DNA of 64,000 nucleotides from Treponema sp. (GTDB lineage Bacteria > Spirochaetota > Spirochaetia > Treponematales > Treponemataceae), in assembly GCA_017940255.1 (NCBI GenBank), contig JAGAZB010000048.1:62001-126000 (forward strand), in the 5' to 3' direction. The position numbers were made by a program, and so were the translations under genes. Shown one piece after another: positions 1-8,576 of the stretch. The notes under the pieces were generated by a model. That model saw only the letters and a program-made list of their open reading frames with translations. It was not told where the DNA came from and searched no databases. How positions within the stretch are numbered: position 1 is the stretch's first letter; each line of letters opens with the position of its first letter.

Positions 1-2120
1 GCAGCATTACACTGCCTTCAAGCGTACAGAACGGCGCCATCAAGGACGCAGCCGGCAACAATATCATCTCTGCAAAATCTACAATCTCTGTTAATTCAAC
101 AGAAAGCGGCCTTTACGGAGCCTGGGACCTCACCCCGCCAGCCGCAGCCCCTCTCCGCCTGGACATTTCCACAGCCTGGGAAGAAGGCGACTACAACGAA
201 GCAATCGGCAACAGCCGCACCGGCGAAGCCTACATAGACGAAATTGAATTCCACTTCTTTGATAACAAGCCAAGCTACACTTCTCAGGATGCGGCAGCAT
301 GGCACACAGAACGCGGATGGATTGTAAACAACACAAGCGACACTTTATACACAGATTTTTCTTACACGGCAGACATTATCGGAGGAGCAAGGGCCTTTGA
401 TTCAGATGCAAGCAGACGCACAAGCGGCGGAATAAGATTTTCTACAATCGCGTCTTCAGTTTCTGCCTTCAAATACACTGCTTCTCAAGGCGCAGATGCC
501 GTGGCCGACACAAGTTTTGAATCAGCTTTGCCATACCGGGGAGCAAAGGGAACTCTTTTTACCGGCTCGTCCGAAGTAAGGCGTGCTGCCGACCGCCACG
601 ATGGCCTCTACTTTGGGCTGGCAATCAAAAGCAACAAATACACTGTAATGGATTCTTTTACAATTTCTTATGATGAAAGCACAGGTTTCGTAACCGATTT
701 AGCCGGCAACAGACTACGCAGTCAGACTATTCACACAATCGACCGCACACCACCTTCTTATGATATTACACTCAGCCCGGTAAACCAGAAGCAAGCCTGT
801 ATCATCATCAATAAAAATATAATGACCAGCACAGATGATGTAAAATTTTACACTTCCAGCGGAAATAAAGTTCAGTTCACAGAGGATTTTGCTTCTTTAA
901 TCACAAAATGTTTTGAAGTAATCACAATTGATTCAAGCGGAAATCCAGAAAATCATGAAAGTCTTGCGATAGACACTTCTGTTCCCGCAGAAATTCAGCA
1001 CATTACGAGTGAAACAACAGGAAGCGAAGTTACAGCAATCACCCTCACCTTGAACCAGAATCTCACCGTCGAAAACCTTAAAAACTCTTATTTCAGGCTG
1101 ATTAATCCTTCGGATTACGGCGACTATTCAATTGACCCGGTAACTGGTATTGAAAACGTTCGTGTAACTTTTATTCAGGACGCTATCGGAAATTACATGA
1201 ATATGTTTGAAGCTCACGCAATTTCGGAACTGGCAATTAACGCTATCAGCCCTCAGTATGCCTACAGTTCAGACACTCAACCTGCAACAGGCTGGTCTGT
1301 TCACGACTGGAATGCCGACCAGCAGAATTTTGGTACTCTTCCACTCAATCATGATTACGACATTGTTTCTTCCGCAGAATCTGGTGTAAATGGAGCCCAG
1401 CTCTGTTTTACAGCAGCTCCAGAGTCTTCATCAATTTCTACAAAAATTAATTCTGATTTAAATCAAAACTACCGAATCTGGCTTCCTGCATTAACAGGCT
1501 ATTCTTTTTCTGCCTTCACTTTTGCACCTTCTTCTACATCATCTTACCAGAGCGTGCAGGCCGCAAGCAAAGATAATCAACTGATTCACACAATTTCTTC
1601 AGAAATGACATCTTCTTTACAAAGCGGTACTCAAGTTTCTTTCCTCTATGCCCTTACAGATTCTCAGGGCAGTCTGGAAAGCATCTGTAATATTCCGTCT
1701 TATGATATTGCAACAGGACTTTATGACACAGTTTCTGCAAACCGCATACCACTTTTTGCAGTGCGGCTCTTAGATTCCAGCGATCTCTTATCTCTTGATT
1801 TGTGGTCTTTCAAACTAAAATCGCTCACCTTACAGAGAGGTGGCGTTACAATCTTTAATAATGTAATTAACGTAACAAATGGAGAAAGCCTTACCCTGCA
1901 GGTAGATGTAGCAGAAGAAGGCACTTTAAATGTTATGATTATGACTCTTGATGGAAATATAATTGATTATCTGGCACACGGAAAAACTGCCGCAGGAACT
2001 TATCATTATTCATGGAATGGCCGCAATAAAGCGGGCAATCCGGTTGCACGCGGCATGTATTTTATCCGCGTAACCGGCAAAAACTTTGACGAAACCCGAA
2101 AAGTTATGGTCGTCCGTTAG
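1..2120 (+). CDS. C-terminal part of a large secreted/surface protein with FlgD-like Ig end domain (partial)
   Basis: The frame is open from the first bases of the window (codons in phase with position 3) to the TAG at 2118-2120, so the true start lies upstream. About 705 residues are visible. The body is rich in Ser, Thr and Asn, is beta-like, and has no enzyme motif I recognise. The last ~70 residues (SLTLQVDVAEEGTLNVMIM, then GTYHYSWNGRNKAGNPVARG and YFIRV) match the FlgD-type Ig-like domain found at the C-terminus of many secreted Treponema and Bacteroidetes proteins, where it is thought to act in sorting or anchoring. An internal GTG at 501 is unlikely to be the start because coding continues before it. 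Function is unknown; extracellular or outer-membrane location is inferred. Confidence 0.8.
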   Translation, partial: SITLPSSVQNGAIKDAAGNNIISAKSTISVNSTESGLYGAWDLTPPAAAPLRLDISTAWEEGDYNEAIGNSRTGEAYIDEIEFHFFDNKPSYTSQDAAAWHTERGWIVNNTSDTLYTDFSYTADIIGGARAFDSDASRRTSGGIRFSTIASSVSAFKYTASQGADAVADTSFESALPYRGAKGTLFTGSSEVRRAADRHDGLYFGLAIKSNKYTVMDSFTISYDESTGFVTDLAGNRLRSQTIHTIDRTPPSYDITLSPVNQKQACIIINKNIMTSTDDVKFYTSSGNKVQFTEDFASLITKCFEVITIDSSGNPENHESLAIDTSVPAEIQHITSETTGSEVTAITLTLNQNLTVENLKNSYFRLINPSDYGDYSIDPVTGIENVRVTFIQDAIGNYMNMFEAHAISELAINAISPQYAYSSDTQPATGWSVHDWNADQQNFGTLPLNHDYDIVSSAESGVNGAQLCFTAAPESSSISTKINSDLNQNYRIWLPALTGYSFSAFTFAPSSTSSYQSVQAASKDNQLIHTISSEMTSSLQSGTQVSFLYALTDSQGSLESICNIPSYDIATGLYDTVSANRIPLFAVRLLDSSDLLSLDLWSFKLKSLTLQRGGVTIFNNVINVTNGESLTLQVDVAEEGTLNVMIMTLDGNIIDYLAHGKTAAGTYHYSWNGRNKAGNPVARGMYFIRVTGKNFDETRKVMVVR

Positions 2121-2121
2121 C

Positions 2122-2159
2122 AAGGCGTAAAAAAAAACGCGTCAGCGTTTTTTAGCCTT
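2122..2159. terminator. Bidirectional intrinsic terminator
   Basis: A long inverted repeat (AAGGC...AAAAAACGC-gtca-GCGTTTTTT...GCCTT) sits between the stop codons of two convergent genes. The A-tract on one side and the T-tract on the other give a U-run in both directions. Confidence 0.85.
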
Positions 2160-2167
2160 ACCTTTCA

Positions 2168-3106
2168 TTACTTCTTCCCAAAAATCCTACTAAAGTTATA
2201 AAATCCCAGATTCCAGATACCAAAATCATGGCCGCCAGAAGTTTCATACCACTGGAAATTTTCACCTTCCTTCAAACTCGCCGAAAGCAAAGGAATATTT
2301 TTTGCCGCATTTACGTGTGAAGCATAAGCAATTGAATCTTCAGTACCACAAATATTATAGAAATAATGAATCGGATACTCAGGATTAGAATCAACATGAA
2401 CCGCAACACGATTTGCATCGTAAGAAGTAGGTGCCGCAGAAAAAGCGCCAAACCAGCTGAACAAGTCCAGACATTCACAAATACCAATGTTAATAGTCTG
2501 CATTCCGCCCATAGAAAGCCCCGCCATAGCACGATGGTCGCGATCTGCAAGCGTATTGTAGTGAGAATCCATGTAAGGAATTAAATCATTACGCAATTCC
2601 TGGCCAAATTTGTAAAAAGCCAGATAAGATTTCTGAGGATTTGGATCAGTTCCTGAACGACCGTTCGGAGTAACAATAATAAAAGGCTCAATTTCATCTT
2701 TCTGAGTAAGATTATCCATAATCTTTTTAATCAGAGAATCGTTATCCTTCATTCCCCATTCATTTTCATTTCCACCAATTCCATGCATCAAATAAAGAAC
2801 TGCATATTTTTTTTCAGTGTCATCAGGATTATAAGCTTCCGGAAGATAAACATTGGCATGTTTTTCGTTTGCTGAACCATCACCATAATATTTTTTTGAT
2901 TCATAAGTGATATATTCAATTGTACCGCCACCTTCCTTTACGGGGCGTCTGTATTCAGGCGGAATAAAATCATTATTAACAAGAACTTTTGTTTCTTCAG
3001 CGATTGCCTCTGCAATTGCATCTGAATTATCATTTTTTTTATCAGAACAAGACATAAGAACCCCCATCGCAATAAGTGCAGCAGAAAGAACAAGTGATTC
3101 ACGCAT
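2168..3106 (-). CDS. Esterase lipoprotein, alpha/beta hydrolase of the feruloyl/acetyl-xylan esterase (CE1, esterase D-like) type
   Basis: 312 residues. An N-terminal signal ends in a lipobox-like LMSC with Cys20, so the protein is probably a lipid-anchored periplasmic or surface enzyme. The alpha/beta-hydrolase core is clear: the oxyanion region YLMHGIGGNENEW (about 105-117), the nucleophile elbow GLSMGG (Ser near 199) and the C-terminal catalytic His in GGHDFGIWNLG. This arrangement is typical of CE1 feruloyl or acetyl-xylan esterases that remove side groups from plant hemicellulose; the exact substrate cannot be told. An AGGAG Shine-Dalgarno lies just before the ATG. It is a single-gene unit, with its promoter overlapped by a perfect LacI-type palindrome at 3128-3145, consistent with sugar-responsive repression. 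Confidence 0.85.
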   Translation of the reverse strand: MRESLVLSAALIAMGVLMSCSDKKNDNSDAIAEAIAEETKVLVNNDFIPPEYRRPVKEGGGTIEYITYESKKYYGDGSANEKHANVYLPEAYNPDDTEKKYAVLYLMHGIGGNENEWGMKDNDSLIKKIMDNLTQKDEIEPFIIVTPNGRSGTDPNPQKSYLAFYKFGQELRNDLIPYMDSHYNTLADRDHRAMAGLSMGGMQTINIGICECLDLFSWFGAFSAAPTSYDANRVAVHVDSNPEYPIHYFYNICGTEDSIAYASHVNAAKNIPLLSASLKEGENFQWYETSGGHDFGIWNLGFYNFSRIFGKK

Positions 3107-3127
3107 TTTTCAAAAACTCCTTTTTCG

Positions 3128-3165
3128 TGGTAAAACGTTTTACCAATTTTTAGCAAAAATTTCAA
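3128..3165 (-). promoter_or_regulatory. Promoter of the esterase gene with LacI-family operator over the -10
   Basis: Reading the minus strand, TTGAAA (3165-3160), a 17-bp spacer and TAAAAC (3142-3137) form a promoter. The perfect 18-bp palindrome TGGTAAAACGTTTTACCA (3128-3145) has the central CG and A/T flanks typical of LacI/GalR operators and covers the -10 element, so binding should repress. No LacI regulator is encoded in this window. Confidence 0.7.
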
Positions 3166-3261
3166 TCAGAGAATCATCCTAACTACTCGCTTAAGAAGTG
3201 AAAATGCAGAACAACAACCTGTCAGAAAAGAAAAGGGCTTTCGCATTATAAACAGTTTATC

Positions 3262-3420
3262 TAAAAAAATGGCGCGAAGGAACGAAACGGCTTTCGAAAA
3301 GCCTCTATTTGTGCTGCCGCGTGAGCGGCAAGCGTATATAATTACAAGCACAAATAGCGGCTAGCGGACTAGTCCGCGGTTTCGCAAAGCCGTTTCCGTG
3401 ACTGGGAGCCATTTTTTTTA
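3262..3420 (+). repeat. Foldback (MITE-like) repeat, copy 1
   Basis: A 159-bp element begins TAAAAAAATGGC and ends GCCATTTTTTTTA, which form terminal inverted repeats. Nested inside are a second paired tract (GAAACGGCTTTCG with CGCAAAGCCGTTTC), the pair ATTTGTGCT/AGCACAAAT, a small hairpin GCCGC-gtga-GCGGC and the perfect palindrome GCGGACTAGTCCGC. A near-identical copy in opposite orientation lies at 9701-9857. Copy 1 is also flanked by a 13-bp inverted repeat (TTTCGCATTATAA at 3239-3251, TTATAATGCGAAA at 3432-3444) that copy 2 lacks. No transposase is present. It could be a MITE or a structured RNA/terminator element. Confidence 0.85.
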
Positions 3421-3464
3421 GACAGAAATAATTATAATGCGAAAACCTGTCGTCTTCTCCCCAT

Positions 3465-3493
3465 TTGATACTTACATACATTTTTACTATAAT
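3465..3493 (+). promoter_or_regulatory. Promoter of lysS (leaderless configuration)
   Basis: TTGATA (3465-3470), a 17-bp spacer and TATAAT (3488-3493) make a near-consensus sigma-70 promoter. Only 6 nt separate the -10 from the ATG at 3500, so the transcript should begin at or next to the start codon. No Shine-Dalgarno is present. Confidence 0.8.
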
Positions 3494-3499
3494 ATACTT

Positions 3500-5698
3500 A
3501 TGAGTAACGATAACAACGAAAAGAGAGACCCACTCCTCTGCCACTGGGCAGATCAGATGGCAAACCAGATTATCCGCGAAAAGGGAGATTTGGATTCTTA
3601 TACCTGTGCATCAGGAATCACACCAAGCGGAACCGTACACTTAGGAAACTTCCGCGAAATTATTACAGTTGATTTGGTTGTTCGCGCTTTGCGTGACCGC
3701 GGCAAGAAAGTACGCTTCATTTATTCATGGGATGATTACGACGTATTCCGCAAAGTTCCTGCAAATATGCCAGATCCTGAAGTGCTTGAAAAATATCTGC
3801 GCTATCCAATTACAGAAGTTCCAGATACAACCGGCCGCAACGAAAACTACGCTAGACACCACGAAGTTGATATTGAAACTCAGCTTCCACGCGTTGGTAT
3901 TGCACCAGAATTCCTTTATCAGGCTAGCCGCTACCGTGCAAACCGCTACGCAGAAGGTATGCGCAAGGCTATGCAGAACCGAGACCTTATCAAAGAATGC
4001 TTAAATGAATATCGCGATGAACAGCACAAGATGAAGCCGGAAGACAAATACTGGCCTGTTGCAATCTTCTGTGGAAAGTGCCAGAAAGACACAACAGAAA
4101 TTACAGATTATGATGGCGAATACGGCATTACTTATAAATGTGAATGTGGAAACTGCGAAACTGCAGATATCCGCACCTTCAAAGGCGCAAAGCTTGGCTG
4201 GCGTGTAGACTGGCCAATGCGCTGGAACGAAGAAAAAGTTGTATTCGAACCGGGTGGAAAAGACCACATCAGCCCAGGTGGAAGCTACGATACAGCAAAG
4301 CTTGTTTCTAAGCGTGTTTACGGCTGGGATGCACCAGTAACTATGCGCTACGACTTTGTAAACCTCAAGGGTGTACCAGGAAAAATGTCTTCTTCAAAAG
4401 GAAAGGTAATTGCCCTTCCAGATGCACTTGATGTTTACCAGGCAGAAGTTCTCCGCTATCTCTTTGCAGGAACTCGTCCTAATACAGAATTTGCCATCAG
4501 CTTTGATATGGACGTTCTTAAAGTTTATGAAGATTATGACAAGACAGAACGTATTGTTTACGGCGTAGACAAGGCAAAGAGCGAAGATCACTTCAACAAA
4601 GAAAAGAGAATCTACATGCTCTCTCAGATAGACGGAAAGATTCCAGAGGTTATGCCTTACCAGATTACAATCCGTCAGCTTACAACTCTTCTTCAGATTC
4701 ATTCTGGCGATATTGATGCAGTTATCAAATCACTTGGTGATGTAAAACCAGAACAGGAAGAAAGACTGCGCCGCCGAATTGAATGTGCATGGTTCTGGGT
4801 AAAGCATTCTGCTCCAGACTGCGCACCAGACTTCTGCTTTGAATTGCGCAAAGACGGTTCTTCTGCAACTCTAGAAAAATCTCTTGCAGACGCTGTAAAG
4901 AAGGTAAATGAAACTGTAGTTCCAAAGGTAGACACTTTCCAGACAGATAAAGACTGTCAGCAGGCAATTTATGATGTTGCAACTGAACTTGGTTTGGACA
5001 CAAAGCTTTTATTCACAGCACTTTATAATGCACTTATTGATAAGGACCAGGGTCCACGTCTTGGAAGCTTCTTCCGCATTATCGGAAAAGAACGTCTGAA
5101 CAAGATTCTTGGAAACGTAAAAGTTGCCAGCGCAGAAGATCTTGCTAAAAAGGCTAACACTCAGAAAAAGCTTACACCGGCAGAAATTGATAAGCTTCCT
5201 TTACCAGAACGCTTTAGCCGCCGTGTAATTCTTAAGGTAAGCAAGATTGAAAAGGTTGAACAGCATCCGGGCGGAAGCTTCCTCTACATCCTCACTTTGA
5301 ACACTGGAGATGCAGAACCTCGCCAGATTGTCAGCTCAATCGTAAACTTCTACAAGCCGGAAGAACTTCTTGGCAAGAACATTGTACTTGTTTACAACCT
5401 TAAGCCTGCAAACTTCCGCGGCGTTAGAAGTAACGGTATGCTTCTTGCTGCCAGCGATCCAAACACAGAAGCAGACACTTGCGAAGTTATCTTTGCTCCT
5501 CAGTTTGAAGTTGGTACAATTCTTGAGCCGGAAGGCTTCTCTGCACCAGAAGAAGAACTCTGCTTTGTTAAGCCAGATACTTTTGCTCAGATGGAATTAC
5601 ACACAAAAGACGGATTTGTAGAAATCGAAGGTAAGAAGATTGGCCATGACGGCAAATTCCTTACTGTTGAAAACTACAAAAACGGAAAAGTAAAATAA
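3500..5698 (+). CDS. lysS: Lysine--tRNA ligase, class I, with fused C-terminal tRNA-binding domain
   Basis: Charges tRNA-Lys with lysine in the cytoplasm. From the ATG at 3500 the protein has 732 residues. The class I signatures are present: TPSGTVHLGN (41-50, HIGH-like) and KMSSSKG (about 295). A Cys-rich segment (CGKC ... CECGNC, about residues 190-215) probably binds zinc. Residues ~572-732 form an EMAP/MetRS-C-like tRNA-binding OB domain (VILKVSKIEKVEQHPGG ... NLKPANFRGVRSNGM). Class I LysRS is known from archaea, spirochaetes and alphaproteobacteria; the C-terminal OB fusion makes this one longer than the ~500-residue core form. I chose 3500 over an in-frame ATG at 3437 because the promoter lies between the two. 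It is monocistronic. Confidence 0.93.
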   Translation: MSNDNNEKRDPLLCHWADQMANQIIREKGDLDSYTCASGITPSGTVHLGNFREIITVDLVVRALRDRGKKVRFIYSWDDYDVFRKVPANMPDPEVLEKYLRYPITEVPDTTGRNENYARHHEVDIETQLPRVGIAPEFLYQASRYRANRYAEGMRKAMQNRDLIKECLNEYRDEQHKMKPEDKYWPVAIFCGKCQKDTTEITDYDGEYGITYKCECGNCETADIRTFKGAKLGWRVDWPMRWNEEKVVFEPGGKDHISPGGSYDTAKLVSKRVYGWDAPVTMRYDFVNLKGVPGKMSSSKGKVIALPDALDVYQAEVLRYLFAGTRPNTEFAISFDMDVLKVYEDYDKTERIVYGVDKAKSEDHFNKEKRIYMLSQIDGKIPEVMPYQITIRQLTTLLQIHSGDIDAVIKSLGDVKPEQEERLRRRIECAWFWVKHSAPDCAPDFCFELRKDGSSATLEKSLADAVKKVNETVVPKVDTFQTDKDCQQAIYDVATELGLDTKLLFTALYNALIDKDQGPRLGSFFRIIGKERLNKILGNVKVASAEDLAKKANTQKKLTPAEIDKLPLPERFSRRVILKVSKIEKVEQHPGGSFLYILTLNTGDAEPRQIVSSIVNFYKPEELLGKNIVLVYNLKPANFRGVRSNGMLLAASDPNTEADTCEVIFAPQFEVGTILEPEGFSAPEEELCFVKPDTFAQMELHTKDGFVEIEGKKIGHDGKFLTVENYKNGKVK

Positions 5699-5705
5699 AT
5701 CTAAA

Positions 5706-6509
5706 TTATCTTATTACTGTCAGCAGCAAGGCGACAGTATAAGGTAATGAAAGCAGAACCGATGTCGGAATTGCTGGAAAAATGTTCTGAATGTGAATAC
5801 CAAAATAATCGGTAGCACAAAAAATCAGAACTGCAGCAAGCATCCGCATCGGTTTCTTTTTGCCCAAAAAGATTGCGGCCAGCGCCATCCAGCCACGGCC
5901 ACTAGAAATATTCGGCACAAAAGAAGAAAGACGCATAGTCAGCATAATTCCCGCAAGGCTGGAATAAAGCCCGGCCAAAGTCCAGGACAAAACTCTTGAA
6001 ACAGAAGGATTCACACCTTTAGCAATCAGTACATCAGAATCACTTCCGGTAATCCGCAAATAAAGTCCCCAGCAAGTCTTTTTCAAAAATAAAACTGCAG
6101 CCATCACCATAAAAAGGGTAAAGATTATTGTAAAGATTTTTGTATGCATTACATTGTAATGATAGCTTGCAGAAGTCAGAACTCCACGCGAACCAAAAAA
6201 GACAAAAGCCAAGCATGATGTAAGTGATGCCAGCAGAAGATTAATTGCAGTTCCCGCAATAAACTTATGAGCTCCAAATTTTTCTATAAACAAGGCAAAA
6301 GTAAAAGTCAGCAGGACCGAGGTAATGACTGTAAACAAGAAGCCCAATACAGGGTTCCCCGTAGCAACCGTAAAGGCAAAGTTCAAAAAAGCTGAAAAAG
6401 AAACAAGCCCCTCCAGAAAAAGAGCCAGACAGCCGGCATACTCGCTAAAAAGTGCCGCAAAAGAACATAAAATCAGCGGGCAGGAAAAAGAAAGTATATC
6501 AATCAGCAT
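5706..6509 (-). CDS. BMP-type ABC transporter permease 2 (RfuD/YufQ-like)
   Basis: 267 residues with about eight hydrophobic segments and no soluble domain. It belongs to the branched-chain/nucleoside-type permease family (COG1079), the second permease of BMP-dependent importers. The glycine-rich stretch SSGRGWMALAAIFLGKKKP near residue 210 is the conserved cytoplasmic loop that contacts the ATPase. It is the last gene of a four-gene operon (lipoprotein, ATPase, permease, permease), overlapping the previous permease by 7 nt. That order is the same as rfuABCD of Treponema pallidum, where the substrate is riboflavin; nucleoside import is the alternative. It acts in the inner membrane. Confidence 0.8.
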   Translation of the reverse strand: MLIDILSFSCPLILCSFAALFSEYAGCLALFLEGLVSFSAFLNFAFTVATGNPVLGFLFTVITSVLLTFTFALFIEKFGAHKFIAGTAINLLLASLTSCLAFVFFGSRGVLTSASYHYNVMHTKIFTIIFTLFMVMAAVLFLKKTCWGLYLRITGSDSDVLIAKGVNPSVSRVLSWTLAGLYSSLAGIMLTMRLSSFVPNISSGRGWMALAAIFLGKKKPMRMLAAVLIFCATDYFGIHIQNIFPAIPTSVLLSLPYTVALLLTVIR

Positions 6510-7450
6510 CTTTGCGCCCCCTTAGGCCCCCGAGTGTCATCATCGGGCTTGACCCGATGATCTTTCCGATGAGAAAGCCCCTGTGTTTTAAAAACAGAAA
6601 AAGAAACCACAAGCAGAATAAAAGCCTGAATCAGACTACTTATATCAAAACCAACATTATTGTATAGGGCATAGCGGTTTGCATAAGTTGTAATAAATCC
6701 CAAAAACAAAGATGATGGTATCATCAAAAGAGGATTTGCCCCTGCAAGCAGGGCTGTAGAAAAGGCAGACCAGCCCATTCCCGAATAAAAACCCTGGTGG
6801 CAGGTAAAATATGTACCGGCAACAGCAAAGGCTCCGCAAAGCCCATGCATTGCTCCTGAAACAAAGGCACTTGAATATATAAAGCCCATGTTGTTATATC
6901 CTGCAAATTTTGAAAACTCTGGAGAAATGCCGTAAATAATCAGTTTTCTGCCAAAGGCCGTTTTATTAATCAGCAGATAAAAGAAAATACAAAAGAAAAT
7001 TGCAATGAAAAAAGTTATATTAAAAGTAGAAGGTGGCATAAGGCTTGCGAAACGAAACTTCTGCGCAATAAAAGGAGTTGCCAGAAGATTATCAGTTTTA
7101 CTTCTAAATGGCCCTATTACAAGCCCATCGATAATAGGAATAAGGGCTGAAGATGCCAAAAATGAAGTAAAAAGAAAATCTGCATTTCTTGTATGCTTAA
7201 GAAGGCCGGAAATTAAAGCCATAAGACCGGAAGCAAGAGCAGCCGCAATAAAAGCAAGAGGAAGAGCAAGGGCTGCAGGCAGAAAATTTACATGGGCAAG
7301 AATTATAGCTGCTACAAATCCCCCTAAATAAATCTGTCCTTCACCACCAAAGTTTAAGTTACCAGATTTAATAGAAAAAGCTGCCCCCGTTCCCGCGAGC
7401 ATATACAATGAAGAAAGATTTAATGCCGAACCTAAAAAAAACAAGTTCAT
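6503..7450 (-). CDS. BMP-type ABC transporter permease 1 (RfuC/YufP-like)
   Basis: 315 residues, multi-spanning, COG4603-like. The motif KSGNLNFGGEGQIYLGG (about 28-44) is the family hallmark. The last ~22 residues are odd: they are encoded by a palindromic repeat (6535-6564) that yields the peptide DHRVKPDDDT and then runs into the start of the next gene. The original C-terminus was probably near KTQGLSH or earlier. The gene starts 16 nt after the ATPase gene. It should form the membrane channel with the following permease. Confidence 0.8.
   Translation of the reverse strand: MNLFFLGSALNLSSLYMLAGTGAAFSIKSGNLNFGGEGQIYLGGFVAAIILAHVNFLPAALALPLAFIAAALASGLMALISGLLKHTRNADFLFTSFLASSALIPIIDGLVIGPFRSKTDNLLATPFIAQKFRFASLMPPSTFNITFFIAIFFCIFFYLLINKTAFGRKLIIYGISPEFSKFAGYNNMGFIYSSAFVSGAMHGLCGAFAVAGTYFTCHQGFYSGMGWSAFSTALLAGANPLLMIPSSLFLGFITTYANRYALYNNVGFDISSLIQAFILLVVSFSVFKTQGLSHRKDHRVKPDDDTRGPKGAQRC
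6535..6564. repeat. REP-like palindrome (TGTCAT..CGGGCTTGACCCG family), inside a CDS
   Basis: ATCATCGGG-cttga-CCCGATGAT is a 9-bp stem with a 5-nt loop, preceded by TGTC and followed by CTTT. Related copies occur at 45503-45536 (same strand) and 18517-18544 (opposite strand). Here it lies within the 3' end of the permease gene and is translated. Confidence 0.75.
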
Positions 7451-7466
7451 AAAATCACCACATACC

Positions 7467-8576
7467 TTAAGCGTTACCTAAGATAATTCTAGTTCCCTTC
7501 TGAGCAAGGCTTTCCAGTTTAGAGTACAAGCGTTCTGTACCTTCAACATCAAGTCCTTTTGTCGGATTAAACAAATAAAGCCTGGAAGGGTTTTCTGCAA
7601 TTTCTCTCTCCAAAATAAGCCGCTGCAGCATGCCACCAGAAAGACAAACTGCCTTTTCGTCCAAACGAATATTTACCTGAGCTTTATCAAGCAGCTCGCG
7701 GGCAAAAGCTTCTCGTTCAGAACGTTTCTTTTCTGTATGATAAGCTGTAACCAGCTGTAAAATAGTCAATTTTGGATTAGATGCCCTAAAGGTTTTATCA
7801 GATGGAATATATCCAATTTTACCAGAACCTTCAATTGGCCCAGCTGCGTGAAGAGCAAACACATCATCTTCACTCACATCTTCTTTTTCAATAAACGAAG
7901 GCAGGGCAACTTCCTTAGAAATACCAAAAAGCTTCTGTTTAATTTCATTCTCTGTAAAAAGAGCAGACTCTTTTTCTTCCAGAACTTTCCCTTCCTGCAA
8001 AAGTATAATCTTATCAGACTGTTTCATTGCCTGGGCAAGATTATGAGTGATTATCAAAATTGTAATTCCAGAAGATGCCAGCGAACGAAGTTTTTCATCA
8101 GCTATAAATGGAGGTTCGTCCAAAATTAAAAAAGAAGGTTTACGAAGAAGAGCCGCACTTAGTGAAACAAAGAACCAGACTTCAAGTTCAAGTTTTCCTA
8201 CCAGAGTGCCCTCTTCGTAATCAGGCAGCCATTCCTTAAGCACGGCAGCCACTTCATTTTTTTCAACTCTCTTCTGTCCAAGCAAAATATTTTCGCCAAT
8301 AGAAATTGAAGGCGCCAAAAGAGGTCTCTGATGAACACAAACAATCCCCTTTTCTATGGCAGCATGTGGATTATTAAAGAATACCGGCTTTTCATCAATC
8401 AAAATCTGACCGCTTGTAGCTTTAATATCCCCGCAAATAACCTTCGAAAGTGTAGACTTTCCAGCCCCATTCTCTCCAAGCAGGGCATAAATCTTTCCCT
8501 GCTCAAAATTAAGGGTCACCCCAGAGAGAACGGTTTTATATGAATAGTTTACACAAATATTTTGAACTTTTAGCAT
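7467..8576 (-). CDS. BMP-type ABC transporter ATP-binding protein with degenerate fused ATPase halves (RfuB-like)
   Basis: 369 residues, short for a fused double ATPase of this family (about 500). The N-terminal half has Walker A GENGAGKST (34-42), Q-loop Gln83, Walker B LILDEP (149-154) and a switch His178, but its signature region is degenerate (LEVWFFVSLSAAL, no LSGGQ). The C-terminal half lacks Walker A (IGYIPSDKTFR stands near that place) but keeps a signature, LSGGM (312-316), followed by a Walker B-like LYLFNPTKGLD. Together the halves supply one complete composite ATP site. The stop codon of the upstream lipoprotein gene overlaps this gene's start (TAATG), implying translational coupling. 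Confidence 0.85.
   Translation of the reverse strand: MLKVQNICVNYSYKTVLSGVTLNFEQGKIYALLGENGAGKSTLSKVICGDIKATSGQILIDEKPVFFNNPHAAIEKGIVCVHQRPLLAPSISIGENILLGQKRVEKNEVAAVLKEWLPDYEEGTLVGKLELEVWFFVSLSAALLRKPSFLILDEPPFIADEKLRSLASSGITILIITHNLAQAMKQSDKIILLQEGKVLEEKESALFTENEIKQKLFGISKEVALPSFIEKEDVSEDDVFALHAAGPIEGSGKIGYIPSDKTFRASNPKLTILQLVTAYHTEKKRSEREAFARELLDKAQVNIRLDEKAVCLSGGMLQRLILEREIAENPSRLYLFNPTKGLDVEGTERLYSKLESLAQKGTRIILGNA

Noticed and set aside
501..2120. Independent gene starting at GTG 501
   Set aside because: The same frame is open back to the window start with similar protein character, so 501 is internal.
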